Below are positions 20,987 through 34,409 of a stretch of 64,000 nucleotides of DNA, one piece after another. The position numbers and the translations under genes were made by a program. The notes beneath the pieces were generated by a model. That model searched no databases, had not been told where the DNA came from, and saw only the letters and a list, made by a program, of their open reading frames with translations. The stretch's first letter is position 1. Each line of letters begins with the position of its first letter. Origin of the DNA: Jacaranda mimosifolia (taxonomy: Eukaryota; Streptophyta; Magnoliopsida; Lamiales; Bignoniaceae); the NCBI GenBank assembly GCA_018894105.1, contig CM032126.1, forward strand, positions 27,254,391-27,318,390. Reading direction: 5' to 3'.

Positions 20987-23042
20987 TTTAACACCTCTGA
21001 AATTCAAAATTTTTGAAAAATAAGGATTTAGAAATCAAGATATTAATTTGGTCAAATTTTAGGGCTCGAAAAATAATGAAAAGGACTTAATTACAAGAAA
21101 ATTAGAAGTTTTGGGGTCGAATGGCAATTTGATGAGACTTGATTGGACCATTTTTATAAATCTTGGGGGTTTGCATGGAATATTTTTGGGTCAAAGGGGC
21201 CAAAATAAGGCACTAACTAAGTTGAGGGCCGAAGTGAAAGGTTTGAAATCTTGGTGGACCTAACTGCAAGCTGGGTGAAAGTTTTAGGGGTGAAAACATA
21301 ATTTCTGAAAGTTTGCCTTTAAATAGCATTTTAGCCCCTGACTTCTTCATATTCTTCTCCATGCACCACTGTGAACTCCCTCTTTGGTGAACCAAACCTT
21401 GCCAAACCAAACCAACCACTCTCTTATTCTCATCACGGCAAACATTCGGGTGCTAAGAATTGCCACCAATGACCGACAGAATGGCTAGAATTTGAAACTC
21501 AAAAATTGGGTGACGGGGTGCTTGATGGGTTTTCATTTTTCGGTGACCAGGTTGGGTGCTGGGGCTCGGGGAGTAGATAGGTGACTTCAGTTTTCAATTT
21601 AAGTGGCGGACGATGGTGGAATCAAGAGAAAATCGACACGGCGGAGGTGGCAGAGCTGTGGTTATTTTCGATCAATTGGAGCTCAATTTAATGGAATTTG
21701 ATAAAATTGTTTGGGGCATTTGCTTAATTGAGCTGAAAGGAGTTCAATGGTAGTGGTATTGCCCGTTTCTGGTGACTATGCATGGTAGTGCTCCGGCGAC
21801 TTTCGGTCAGAATCTTCACCTCGTCGTGGCGATCAAGGTGGTGTTCTCAGTATGTGATTCTAGAGCTTCAATAGTCAGATCTTGGGTAAAATCAAATTGG
21901 GAATTATGTATATATATACTTATATGCTGTACTGTTTTATCGAATAACATTTGTATTGTGACATGTGGATAAGAAATATAAATTGAGACTGAAAATTGGA
22001 TCATGTATGTGCCCTTCTAAGTTTAGTGAACTCGGATCCATATTATTCTATGGTTATTCTGGATAATTGAGTTAATTAAGCTGTTAAACCCTAATTTATG
22101 AATTTAAGTCCTGAATGGTAAAAAAATTGGTTTAATAGAAATAGTGAACTATTTTTATCAATATAGGCACAAAATTATGAGGTTAACTTTATAAATTAGG
22201 GACTAGATTATATCTTGTTACTGGAACCGATATGAACTCATGCATATTTTAGTAATAATGATTGATTTAGAGTGTTTTGTACTAGTAGTACCGACTGAAC
22301 CCTAGTATTAAGCATATGATTAATAATTCTAGGATTTTTGATAGTATAGTAGTGATTATCAGGATTGAACGTGGATTTTGATTATAAAAATACTCTCTTA
22401 GTTAGGTGACAAAGAAGCGGTTCCAACGGACCAAGAGATTGCCGATAGTGGTTGCAGTTTTCTGAGACTACGGAGGTGAGGGTCTAACCTCCTGTGTGTT
22501 TATTTTTGTATGCCCTATGAGGGTCTGCCATTTTGGCCTTGTTTATATCTATCCGTTCTTGTGGAATGACCCCTGTGTGGGTTCAACTTGATTGTACTGA
22601 ACTGCTCTTGGTTGATTGAAATCGTACTCGCTTGAGTACTTGTTCTTGATATTGGACTTGTTTTTGCTCGCGTGTTCAATTGTCATCTGTTACCTAATAC
22701 TTGTACCCTGTGAGGGTTAATTGACTCGTACACCCCTGTGAGGGTTAATTCTTAATCGTATTCCGATATGAGCTCTCTTGAATGTTAACTTTGGTTTGAG
22801 ACGATGTGATATGTTAAGACTGATGTGGAAGACTTCAGATCTGTATATGTTATGTTAGATATAAGAAGTTGAATCATGGAACGTCTTTAAGTGCTTGTTG
22901 TGTTAATTAAGCTTGAAATTTTCGCTGCTTTTGATAAGTCAAATTGAAATATTTTGGGCCTATTGCTTGTTTTATGGATTAAGGTTTAAGTCTGAATTGA
23001 GTGGCGCCTCAGCTAATGGTGATCCCGAATGGGGGCATTACA
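20987..23042 (+). mobile_element. solo LTR, copy 1, TSD AAAAT
   Basis: The sequence begins TTTAACACCTC (TG decayed to TT) and ends GGGGGCATTACA, giving short inverted LTR ends related to TGTAATGCC..GGCATTACA. AAAAT occurs directly before (20982-20986) and after (23043-23047) as a 5-bp target duplication. The interior has no polyprotein and carries GTGAGGGTT-type repeats at about 22480-22760. It belongs with 27905-30154 and is most simply a solo LTR left by recombination of a complete retrotransposon. Confidence 0.65.
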
Positions 23043-24518
23043 AAAATTAACTATTTTTGCTTTAGTTTTGAAAATTGAAAAATAAGGCATAATGTAAAAT
23101 TTGATGTGTGCTAATTTATGTTTGGCTTAGCTTATCATCTTCTATTGCATATTGGTTTCTCAATGGAAACTAGAAAGAATTTTCTTAAGGAGTAATGAGT
23201 GAGAATAAAAACCTAAGGGAAGATGACTAATTTGGATAAATGAGTTTGATGATATTGTTTAGTAATAGGGGGCTCCTAGGATTCCCTGCGATTGGCATAA
23301 CCCAGTTCAAATATAAAAAAGGTAGCTTTTTGTCGTATTCTATAATAAATATTTTTATTATTACTACAAATATTAATATCAAATATAATAAATATTTTTA
23401 GTGTAAATTTCTTTGTAAAAAATAGTTCAAGATAATAATATCACTAATATGAATTCATATCTCCTGGTAAGAATATTCTAAGATGCGGAAGTTTATTTGT
23501 AAACGTCACTAATCCATCCATATGTGTGTGTGTGTGTTTATATTAAGTTTTGTTATATTTCTTGATGTAAGCATATAACTCCCTACGAGTAATTTATACT
23601 AAAAATAACCAAAATATGCAATTCAAAGATATTTAAAGATACAAAATTATTGTCTTTCTTTTCTCTTCACCTTTATAGGATCATAAGCTTGGTGAGTTAG
23701 ACTCTTATTTTTTTAAATAATGCATGTATTTGGTAATTTATATGTAGTTTTCTAATATTATAAATTTTTATATTTATGACACATGTTAATTTATAAAAGA
23801 AATTTGGAGTCTCGATTGTATGGTATGTTATTTTATTTCTACTAACTACATAAATTTTTCTCATTGGTTGATTTTTTTACCTCTTTTTTGTGTTATGAAT
23901 TTACTTTAATCCTTGGTTTGTGTATTTTTATTATTTTGTTGGTTCGACATTTTCATGGAAACCTATAGATTATTTTTTCATGTTAGATTAGATATTATCA
24001 AAATTAAAATTCTGAAACTATTATCAACTTACATGATAACAACTTAAGTCGGAGTTTTGAGGAATAATTGGAACAATATTCTATTCTACTAAAAAAATAT
24101 CTTTTAATAGTTTATTTTTAGTAATAGTTGGAACAAGTGATTTAAAGATAGAGTTTATTTTTATTAATAATATTAAAAAAAATTAAAAATAAAGAATTAA
24201 GGTTAAAATCATTAGATATCTTAGAAGATCTATTATTTGGAATAATATAACTACAATGTCTTAAATTTATTTCTCATAGTTGGATATGTATCTTCCAATA
24301 GCAAGTTCTTCTTGTAAGTGGTTTTTTTTTGTTAAACTATAAGTTGCTAAAAAAATGTGCATAGCAGTTGAGTATGTATCAACTAAATAATGGGTTTTTG
24401 TCCTTTTTGCTAAAAACACTTTTTCATATTTCTTATAAATTAATTTATTTTTCTTTGAAAGAATTTTAAGAAATAATCTCTTCAATTTTGAGTATGCCAA
24501 CAAAACGGGCCTTTTTTT

Positions 24519-24546
24519 GGGGGGGTGGGGGGGTGGGGGGGGGGGG
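24519..24546 (+). repeat. G-rich homopolymeric run
   Basis: Three G runs are separated by single T residues. The sequence could form a G-quadruplex, but homopolymer runs are also a typical site of assembly or sequencing error. It sits at the ACGGGCC end of a MITE-like segment. Confidence 0.8.
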
Positions 24547-25444
24547 AATCAACTCTAAATTAATAGCAACGAAATGGGCAATAACTCAAAAATTAATAGT
24601 AACGAAACATAGTAACTCAAAAACGGGCCCATCATTTTTCCCCCCCTTCAATTTTGAATAACGAAATGAGACCACCTCTTTTTCTTTATTTGTGAAAAGT
24701 TGGTATATTGAATGCGAGATAAAACTATCTTCATCTAAGATTTACTAAATTAGTTGATCAAATTTTAGTACACTTGCACTAGATTGATTGAAAGACAAGA
24801 GAAATAATATAAATTCTATAGTTTCTATTATATGTGAAGGTTATATCTGTAAAAGACAAACTATTTTCACTATTGGTACATAGGCAAACTATGATAAAAT
24901 CAAGCTTACGTATTAGGTTGGAATTTTGAGGAATAGTTGAAACAATAATCTTTTTTTACTAAAAAAGAGTATTTATCCATGACTAATGATGTTTGCAATA
25001 GTAATAAGGCACTAATTGTTGAGTGGCTAATTGGTTCAGTGATATCGTTTTCACATTTATATATGCCCAAAGTTGGCAAACTTTAAAGGCGTACATGTGT
25101 GTAAATACTACTACCACCACCACTATAATAATAATAATTGCTATAGATATGACATTTCATCATTTATTTTCTTGGTTTCGAACATTGTAATATTATAATC
25201 TATGCTTATAACAAAAGAAAAAATTATCTTAGGATGGAGGGTATTTTTTATAGTTCTTAAATTTAACCAATATTAATTAAATCTGATTATGGTTTCTAGC
25301 TAGCCACATATTTACATTGTGCATCTTAATTAAATGCCTTTATTTTAAGTTCAGTTAATAAATATATTTTATTTTTCCTTCAAATATAATTTTATTCTTT
25401 TTTCGCATTTTATTATCCACCTCTATAATGTTACAGACATATGC

Positions 25445-26114
25445 CACTATTTTTCTCATTCATGAGACAATTAGTTGAATAGATCAAAAGGTATATTCTA
25501 ATGTCAGAAATTTTAAAATATCATTATTATTTTGATTTTTATAATGACATTAATTTTATATTTCACAAATTTTCTTCCAACAACATGAATTTAAAAATTG
25601 TGTATTGATTGTTAAAATTAATATAAAGAGGTACATATATATAAAGATATACATACATATATATATGCAGTATGAATAATAAAAAAAACTAATGTGAATA
25701 AAATAATAAATTATAATTCATCATTATTTTACCTAAAATTTCTTATCAAATACTTTTTTTTTTTTAAAAAACTTATAATTTCAAATTTTTATTTTTCCAC
25801 TTTTTCCCTCATTCGTGAGACATTTAGTTGAATAGATAAAAATTAGTATATTCTAATGTGAGAAAATTTAAAATATCATTATTGTTTTGATTTTTATAAT
25901 GACATTGATTTTATATTTCACAAATTTTCTTCCAACAGCATGAATTTAAAAATTGTTTATTGGTTGCCAAAATTAATATAAAGAGATACATATACATTAA
26001 GATAATAAATATTAATGTGAATAAAATAATAAAATATAATTTATTATTATTTTACTTAAAATTTCTTATCAAATCCTTTCTTAGAAAAAAAAACTTATAA
26101 TTTCAAATTTCTAA
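25445..26114. repeat. tandem duplication of ~330-350 bp
   Basis: Copy 1 (25445-25791) and copy 2 (25793-26114) share GAGACAWTTAGTTGAATAGA, CACAAATTTTCTTCCAACA and a TTCTTATCAAATMCTTT end. Copy 2 lacks an AT-repeat segment. Both are non-coding. Confidence 0.85.
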
Positions 26115-26590
26115 AACAATGAAAGTATACTATGTCTTTTTCAAATTTTATTTAATACGAATATATACTTTTTATTTATCTTAATACTATAATAATAACA
26201 TAGAGACATGCATACACACACCTATCAAAGTTTGATGTAACAAAGAGTAATCAAATAAAAATTGCTTAAAAAGAAAGAGTAAAAAGTATTTACTTTGAGA
26301 ACCTTCACCTAATCGGCGAGTAATGTGATATGCTTGCGGAAAGTATTGTTCTAATATCACTTATGATGTGACAATGAGACTTCCAAGAATGACTCTTTTT
26401 TCTTTTTATTATTTATTTCACACTTTTTAGTTTGTTTGGTACAAGAGATTGATGATTTTAAGAATGATTCTTTTATCCCTTGACAAAGAATTTTTCACTT
26501 GTAATTTTAATCACATATGAATGTAGTCTTTCTTGAACATGCTAGCACACATGTGGAATATATTGATGATAAATAATTATTTGATACATT

Positions 26591-29500
26591 GTGATGTTGT
26601 GTCATGCCTGGTTGCTATTAATAGAAATATATTTTTTTATAGTCATTATGGATCGAGTTATTCATGCTAGACAATCTAGGACTGAAAGGAGATCGACCTT
26701 GAATCATCGTAGAAACTCGCTGGAGTTGGTTACACATCCTTCCGATCCTTTATGTTATTCATTTCCCACACAAGTGTCCAGTATGAGATCATCGAATAAT
26801 GGGTACCCATATTTCATCCGTCCAAATAATCATAATCATAATCATACTTTTTCTCATACTTGTTACCAAGGATGGCAATATTTAATCATCTACAACAACA
26901 ATGCCTCATCAAATTCCAGAAACTATTTCTATCAACAATTCGAACTTATGTTTTTGGATATCTAAACAATCAATTCGAAATTCCTCTACCAATCACTTTT
27001 CTCAAATTAATGTGAGCTTGACACCTTTAGCAAGTCATACCATTTCTCCCTCTATTTATCAAAACCAATTCATTGGTCGAATGAGTAATACTGATATATT
27101 ACAACCTCAACTCTCATCAACTCAACATTTCACTACTTTCGCCAATTTCATTACACCAAACTTCCAAAATGGAACTTCACTGTATTCAATGCCAAATAAT
27201 GGCAATGCATCAACTGTTAGTGGTTCAATGCCATGTAATCACAATACATAACCATTTCAAAATCCTAATGACTGAATGAAAATTGATGATTTTGGAAACT
27301 CTATACCATCCTCTGAAACTTCATATGATAAATCGTTTTAGTTTTTTCACAGATTCCTTATTTTATATTTGTTAAGAAATAATTTAACTTTCATTATGAA
27401 TTTGAAATAGATATTTCTATCAATAAGCTGAATGAAGGGGCCCACAGTTATGTTCCTCGCCGTAAGTAACAATAATACTTAAAGTGTAGAAGTATTATTT
27501 GGATTATGACTCCCCTTGATCGTAACATCAAACATCATAATTTGAACCCCTAATCATTGGTAAATACACTCAACCATGGGATTTTAGTGGCCTGACAAGT
27601 GTTTGCATCAAATGTGGGGCAATTATGTGGTATGAAAAATGTACCATAAAATCTCGAAGACTGACAATTCCCAAATTCTCAATTTGTTGTTGAGATGGTC
27701 AAGTTCAATTGCCACGACTAAAAGAGCCCCCAGAATTGCTGAAAAGGTTGTTGGACTACCAGGGTGGTCTATCTTCCAAAAGATTTAAGGAAAATATCAA
27801 GACAATAAATTCAATGTTTGTATTCACATCAATGGGCGAACACATTCATAACAAAATAAATAATGGTCGTGGACCATATTGTTTTCTATAGAATGGACAA
27901 AATCTATCATGCCCCAAAATAATATCAAACTATGTATACTAAAAGCGTGAAACAATTCCCAAATAATTGAAACTTAACAATCCAAAATTTTAAGGTTAAA
28001 TAAGAACTCAACCAAAAGTAGACTTAAAACACAAAACTCAAGTGTCAATACCTTTTCGGAACTAAAACACAATTAAATCCCTAATAAACAAACAAAACTG
28101 ATGAACTTAAGAGAAATATACTAGTCTACTGAAAATCCAAAACTACTTCTTCACTCTTGATTCTCATCATATGCAGGATCCACCTCCTCATTAGGACTAA
28201 GATCTATGTCTGCCGAAAGAAAGTTAAAGAAAAGAAAAGAGTGTGAGTAAAAGACTCAGTGAGTGCTGAGTGTGTGTAAAATGAGTTTTGAATTAAAAAT
28301 CAATTGTACCGAGGAAATTTATTCGAGAAAACAGAGGTGAAATTCGTAAAATAATCAAGCGGTAACAATCAAGAAGTTATCAACCAGTTCCTTAGACTAA
28401 CAACTTAAATACGATGATCAAATAGTGTTTGTTGTAGCCAATCAAACAGTCAACCGGTATTACCAAAACGTGATAGCTTGGCACAGTGTAGATGCCTAGG
28501 AGGAAATCCCTAGCGCATCGCTGATACCCAGGGGGAAATCCCTAGCATATCGCTCGTACCCAGGGGAAATCCCTAGCGTATGGCTAGCACCCAAGGGGTA
28601 ATCCCTAGCGTATCGCTAACACTAGGGGAAAATCCCTATCGTGTCCAGTATAGCCAAACGTTTCGCCAGGATGGGCACTAAATAGTTCCCTGTACTGATA
28701 TTTAGTCAATAAACAATTTGCAGATACCCAAGGGGAAATTCCTAGCATATCGCTGATACCAGATAAAACAGTAAGTCGATGAGGCAACAAATAACAGTAC
28801 AGAACATTGCAGAACAGATAACAGTACGGGGTAGTGTAGAATAGTACAAAACAAAATAGGTAACAGGACAGTAACAGTAAGAATAATCAGTTGATCATCG
28901 AGTTTAATTTGCTAGTCTAAATGCATAAAAAAATCATAAAAGCATAGGTTTTCTTTTATTCAGAAATAAAACAAGAAAAAAAAAATTCTTTTTGTATGCA
29001 GTGGAATACATATATAGTGCAGTGTAAGTTGAAAACGAGTCACGAACAATTATATAATAGTGTATGTCCTTTTGGGTTTTGGAACATTAGCAATATATAG
29101 GATTTATAAGTTTAGGCACTTATCTTGAGATCAATCCTAGACGTCAATCTCGTATTTCAGAATCAATCGTAACAACAGTTGAGTCACCTAGTTCATTTAT
29201 TAAATACTTCAATCACCAATTTAATTGATAATCAAGATAAAACTCACTAGGATTAGCCTTATGGGTATCATAAGCTTGTAGTACCTTAAACCCAATAATC
29301 CTAAAATTTTCATCAATATACTAAAAGCCACAAGTCATTAACAAATCCAGTCAGACCCACTTGGATGATATTTTTCCACAGCAATTTGTGCTTAAACTTG
29401 AGAAAACTTTATTTCTATCAAAATTTGCGGCTGATTTATTAAGGAAGAATAAGCATTAAGTTCTACACATACTTGGCTATGGAATTAAGTGATTCTACAT

Positions 29501-32500
29501 GCAGAAAAGACAAAGGCTTCCTTACACAATCTTAAAATTTCAAAATTGGCTATTTGGTCAAAATTGACGGCTAATGGCAAAGGAAAAGAAAACTAAAATT
29601 CGGAAAGGAAAACACAATTCAACTCAAAATTGTTTCAATCGGTCAAAATTGGTTTCACCCTGTAAAAAATTGGCAACTGAAATTAAATGAACAAGTGATA
29701 ATTTATCAAAAATTACCTAGGAAAGTTTCTACAGTGGATCATCGGTTGGCTCGGTTCCTTTCTGTCGGCTTCCCTTTTCTTTTCTTTCTTTTCTCTTACA
29801 TAATTTCCCTCTTCTCTTTTTTTTTTCTCTCTTCTTTTCTTTTCTTTTTTCTTAGAACTGAATGATTGAGTAGTTAGTTTTTTTTTTCTTTTTTTTGAGT
29901 GTAGGACTGTATATGTGAGAGTTATTTTACTTCTTTTAAAACTCTAACTATTAGTTCCCAGGGTTTCAATTACTAATTCCTAGTAATAATATAATATTAT
30001 TATAAAAGAATTATAATTTAATATTATTATTATTATATATATTAATTATCAAATTTATATGTATCATCTACTAACTAGTATGGAAAAATAAATAAAATTA
30101 ACGGAATTTTGGGTAACATAGGATAAAATAATTAAGAAATTCTAAGGCATTACAAAATCACCATTTGATTGGATCTATCCTTCCTAATGCTGAGCAAATT
30201 CCAAACTACATACAACATGATGTTGGGAATGAGGCAAAAAATCTAATGCGTGCTCTTAACCGAGATGATGATAACAGTGATATAGATCTAAATGTTATAC
30301 AAGGACTACAAGATATGTTATATGAACACAATCCTTTAGCAAAAGTGCTTAAGATGGCAAGAGAGAGGTTCAAAGATTTAGACTATGCACTGTCTGCTTA
30401 AGATTTATTGGAACTCAAAATAATGATGGAATATAGTACAATTTGCCTACTGCATCTGAAGTTGCTACACTTATTATTGGTGAAGGACAAGAAACAATAG
30501 GGAATCATGATGTTATTTTTGAAGAAAAGAATAAAGGCCATAAAAGGATTATTGAGTTGCATCCAAGCTTCGTGGCTATGCGATATCCACTTTTGTTTCC
30601 ATATAGGGAAGATGGATTTAAGCCTGATATTCCAAGAAATCCAAGAAGTGAAAATAATGGCCAATCACAAAACAAAAGACAATTCATAAGTTTGAGAGAA
30701 TATCATGCCTTTCGGTTGCAAAATAGACATAATGAAGCATGGACATTACTGAGCACAGATCATTTGTATCACGATACTTTGTTGATGCCTTTACATGCAT
30801 AGAAGAGTCAAATCTTTGTTGGGTTCACATGAATCAAAAAAACTTAAGGTCTAAATTGTATAAAGGTCTTAAAGATATTATTGTCAGGGGAGATACAACT
30901 CCAGACTTAGTTGGAAAGAGATTTGTATTGCCATCCAGTTTCACATGTGGGCCTAGATATTGGTGCAAAATTACCAAGATGCAATTGCTATTTGTAGATA
31001 TTACAGACCGCCAAATATATTTCTCACATTCACTTGCAATCCAAAATGATCGGAGATTCAACGATTTGTCAATCTTATTCCTGGCCCAAAACTAGAAGAT
31101 CGTCTTACTGTTGTTGCTCTAGTATTCAAAATTAAGTTAGATAACCTAATGCAAGATTTATGTTAATGACAACATTTTGATAGGGCAATGACCGGTATGT
31201 AAATATTTTCCATAATAAATAAGAATTCTTTTATGAAATAGTTCAAATTATAATATCGTAAGTTTATCTTTTTCTTTCTTTCCAGTTGTGTATACAATTG
31301 AGTTCCAAAAAAGAGGGCTGCCACATACTCATATACTGTTGTTTTTGCACCCTGATGATAAACCTCAAACTAGCCCATACATTGATAAGATTATATCTAT
31401 AGAACTACCTAATAAAGAAAAGGATTCAGTAGGTTATGAGTTAGTAGTGCAATTTATGATTCATGGTCCATGCGAAAATGCTAACAAAAGTTGTGCTTGC
31501 ATGGTTGATGATAAGTGCTCAAAACATTATCCTAAGAACTTTCAAGTTGAAACAACACTGGTAGAATACGGTTTTCCAGTATATAAAAGAAGAAAAGATA
31601 AAAGAATGGTAATAAAGAATGGTATTTAAGTTTATAATAGATCAGTTGTGCCACACAATATTGATTTAATTGTCAAATTTCAAGCCCATATTAATGTTGG
31701 GTGGTGTAATCAAGGGCGTTTGATAAAATACTTATTCAAGTGTGTGAATAAGGGTAAAGATCGAGCAATAATTGTAATCAAGGAGAACATGTTAACCAAT
31801 GATAGTACAAAATACTGCTTTGGTCAATGATGTTGATGAGATTAAGAGGTATTTAGATGCGCGTTATGTCTCTGCCTCTGAGCTAAATGGGAGGATTCTT
31901 GAATTTGATATACAATAGAGAAGTCTTGGCATTGAGAGGCTTTCTTTCCATCATCCTAGGGAAAACAGTATGTCATATTTGATGATGACGAGCAATTGGA
32001 TAATGCAATTAATAGAGAGGGCATTGAAAAAACTATTTTCACTGAATAGATGCAAAACAATAAAGAAGATCCTAAGGCCAGGGAACTTACTTATACTGAT
32101 TTTCCCACAAAATATGTTTGGCATGCTAAAGAGAGAAAATGGAAGAAGAGAAAATTTGGCAGGTGTATGGGTAGGATCTACTATGCACATCCATCATTAG
32201 TGGAAATTTTTTATCTTCGCATGCTTTTGAATATAGTAAAGGGCCACAGTGTTATAAAGATATTAGAACTGTAAATGGTACAATTTATCCAACCTTTAAA
32301 GAAGCTTGCAATGCGTTGGGGTTGTTGGGGGAATGATGAAGAATGACATCGAGCAATTCGTGACGCTGCACAGTGGCAAACTGGACATCAACCATGTAAG
32401 CTATTTGTAAGTATGATTTTATTATGTGAGGTGGCCGATCCACTGGTATTATGGGAACAACTTCTTTCAAATGACATACTTTGCAGACAGAGGCGAGTTT

Positions 32501-34216
32501 TGGGAATTTTGGGTCTTAGTTTGAGCTTTGACCAATTAAAGAACTATACATTGTTTGAAATAGAGAAAATAATGAATGCTAACAATAGGTCGCTGAGAGA
32601 ATTTCCATACCTTCCATTCCCAAATATTGGTGAAGTAGCTGGTCTGAGAAACAAATTAGTAATAGAGGAATTATGTTATGATAGGCGGTCGCTTTTACAA
32701 GAGCATATTCAATCATTTAATTGCTTAAATGTTGATCGAATTCGAGTGTATAATGTTGTTATTGATGTGGTCCATTGAGGAACATGTGGTTTATATTTTG
32801 TGCATGGTAGTAGAGGAACAGGGAAGACATATTTATGGAGAATAATAATGGCATGCTTGCATTCTCAAGAAAAAATAGTTTTAGCTATTGCATCTTCTGG
32901 TATAGCTTCCCTTTTACTACCAGGGGGACGAACATCCCATTCTAGGTTCAAAATTCTAATATTAGTTGACAATAAGTTGATATGTAATATCAACCAAAAC
33001 TCCCCTTTGGCTGATTTGATTTGCAAAGCATTATTAATTGTTGGGGATGAGGCCCCAATGCAACACAGACATATATTTGAGACAATGAATCGCACATTTA
33101 GAGCTATTATGAAGTTTAATGATCTGAAAACTGAGTATAAAATATTGGAGGTAAAGTCGTGCCGTTGTGAGGTGATTGTAGGCAGATATTGCCTGTAGTC
33201 AATAAAGGTGGATGTTTTGATATTGTTACTACATCTATTAACAACTCTACAGATAGCTGGGATCATTGCCAAGTTTTTCTGTTGACCATAAATATGAGAC
33301 TAACGAATGCATCATTGAATCATAATGGAGTTTGAACTATGCAAGAGTTTGCTAAGTGGGTATTAGATCTTGGTGAAGGTAAGTTGCTTGCGATTGCCTT
33401 GGATGATGAAGAAGAGCCTTCTTGGGTTAACATTCCTGATGATCTCTTGATTTTTGGAGAATCAAATCCAATAGGTGAAATTGTTCAAAGCACATTTCTA
33501 GACTTATTGTCAATGTATAATGTGCCAGAATATCTTCAAAGTAGAGCAATTTCTCTCTCCAACAAATGAAATTGTTGATCAAGTGAATTTTCATATAATG
33601 TCATTGATTCTTGGAGAAACTAAGCAATACCTGAGTGCAGATAAGATACATCCAACTTCAACCTGTGGTGATAAGCAATCCATCCTTTATCCAACCGAGT
33701 TTCTCAATACTCTGAAATTCTCAGGAATACCTGAACATAAACTTAAGTTGAAAGTTGGGGCTCCAATTATTCTTCTGAGAAACTTGAATTAAAGGCTTGG
33801 ATTATGTAATGGTACAAGGCTAATTGTGATGCAATTAGCTAACATAGTTATTGAAATTGAGGCTATTATTGGAAAAAGTATTGGCAAATGATTTTTTTAT
33901 TCATCACATAGATATGTCTCCAACTGAATCTAAATGGCCTTTCACTTTTGTGAGACGTCAATTTTCTGTAAAAGTGTGTTTCACTATGACAATTAACAAA
34001 AGTCAAGGCCAAACTTTTGATAATGTTGGTGTTTATCAGCCGAAACCTATTTTTAGTCATGGTCAACTATATGTTGTAGTTGCACGAGTGACTTCAAGAC
34101 AAGGGTTGAAAATTCTAATTAAAAATAATGAAACTCTTGACAATTCTTACACAAAGAATGTTGTCTACAAGGAAATTTTTGACAATTTTCCAAGAGGTAT
34201 TAGTTATTTTGCATGA
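26591..34216 (+). pseudogene. Helitron Rep-helicase (RepHel), decayed and interrupted
   Basis: N-terminal exons (26591-27251) are Asn/Ser-rich. A zinc-finger-like CIKCGAIMWYEKC lies at about 27606-27645, followed by the Helitron_like_N region (27709-27891). A solo LTR then splits the gene at codons GQN|HHLIGS. After 30155 come the remaining N domain, ELHPSFVAMRYPLLFPY (30555-30605) and the Rep nuclease with HUH motif PHTHILLF (31321-31344). The second catalytic tyrosine of KYLFKYxNKG is Cys here (TGT at 31741-31743). The Pif1-type helicase has Walker A GSRGTGKT (32805-32828), Walker B VGDEAPM (33037-33060) and the C-terminal motifs TINKSQGQTFDNVGVYQP and SHGQLYVVVARVTSR. There are many stops and frameshifts, for example TGA at 32776-32778. 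The protein would nick, unwind and rejoin DNA in rolling-circle transposition. An intron at about 31196-31284 is likely. Confidence 0.88.
27905..30154 (-). mobile_element. solo LTR, copy 2, inserted in the Helitron Rep gene, TSD AAATC
   Basis: In the minus orientation the element starts TGTAATGCCTTAG (30154) and ends GGGGCATGATA (27905), matching the ends of the solo LTR at 20987-23042. AAATC flanks both sides (27900-27904 and 30155-30159). Removing the insert restores the Helitron reading frame from GQ to HHLIGS, which confirms the boundaries. Internally it has a ~43-bp tandem repeat (28490-28640, again near 28725) containing GGAAATCCCTAGC, and pyrimidine-rich tracts at 29758-29900. No polyprotein is present. 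Confidence 0.75.
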
Positions 34217-34409
34217 AAATCTATATCGTATCATTAAGTCAATATTGCAAGTTACAATTAAGCAGTTAATCCTTCCTTAATTCTTTTATTTTTTGTTATT
34301 AATGCATCATTTTGTATGCTACAACATATCATATATGATGTTTTGTATATTCTATATGAATTTATAACTTAATGTTTTTTCTGAAATTCTCAAGTACATT
34401 TTCTAAATC

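Larger units (their letters stand above)
23043..26590. other. AT-rich Helitron 5' region without gene
   Basis: It contains a degenerate duplicate (23582-23845), a GT run near 23523-23536, a MITE-like segment with GGCCCGTTTT end (24267-24510) directly followed by a G-rich run, and a 350-bp tandem duplication (25445-26114). The minus-strand frame at 24267-24503 belongs to the MITE-like segment and has no recognised domain. Confidence 0.5.

Noticed and set aside
24267..24503. 78-codon minus-strand open frame as a gene
   Set aside because: It lies within a MITE-like segment ending in GGCCCGTTTT and has no recognisable domain.
27905..30154. hAT transposon with 8-bp duplication ACAAAATC
   Set aside because: The ends fit TG..CA-type LTR termini with 5-bp duplication AAATC and match the solo LTR at 20987-23042 better.
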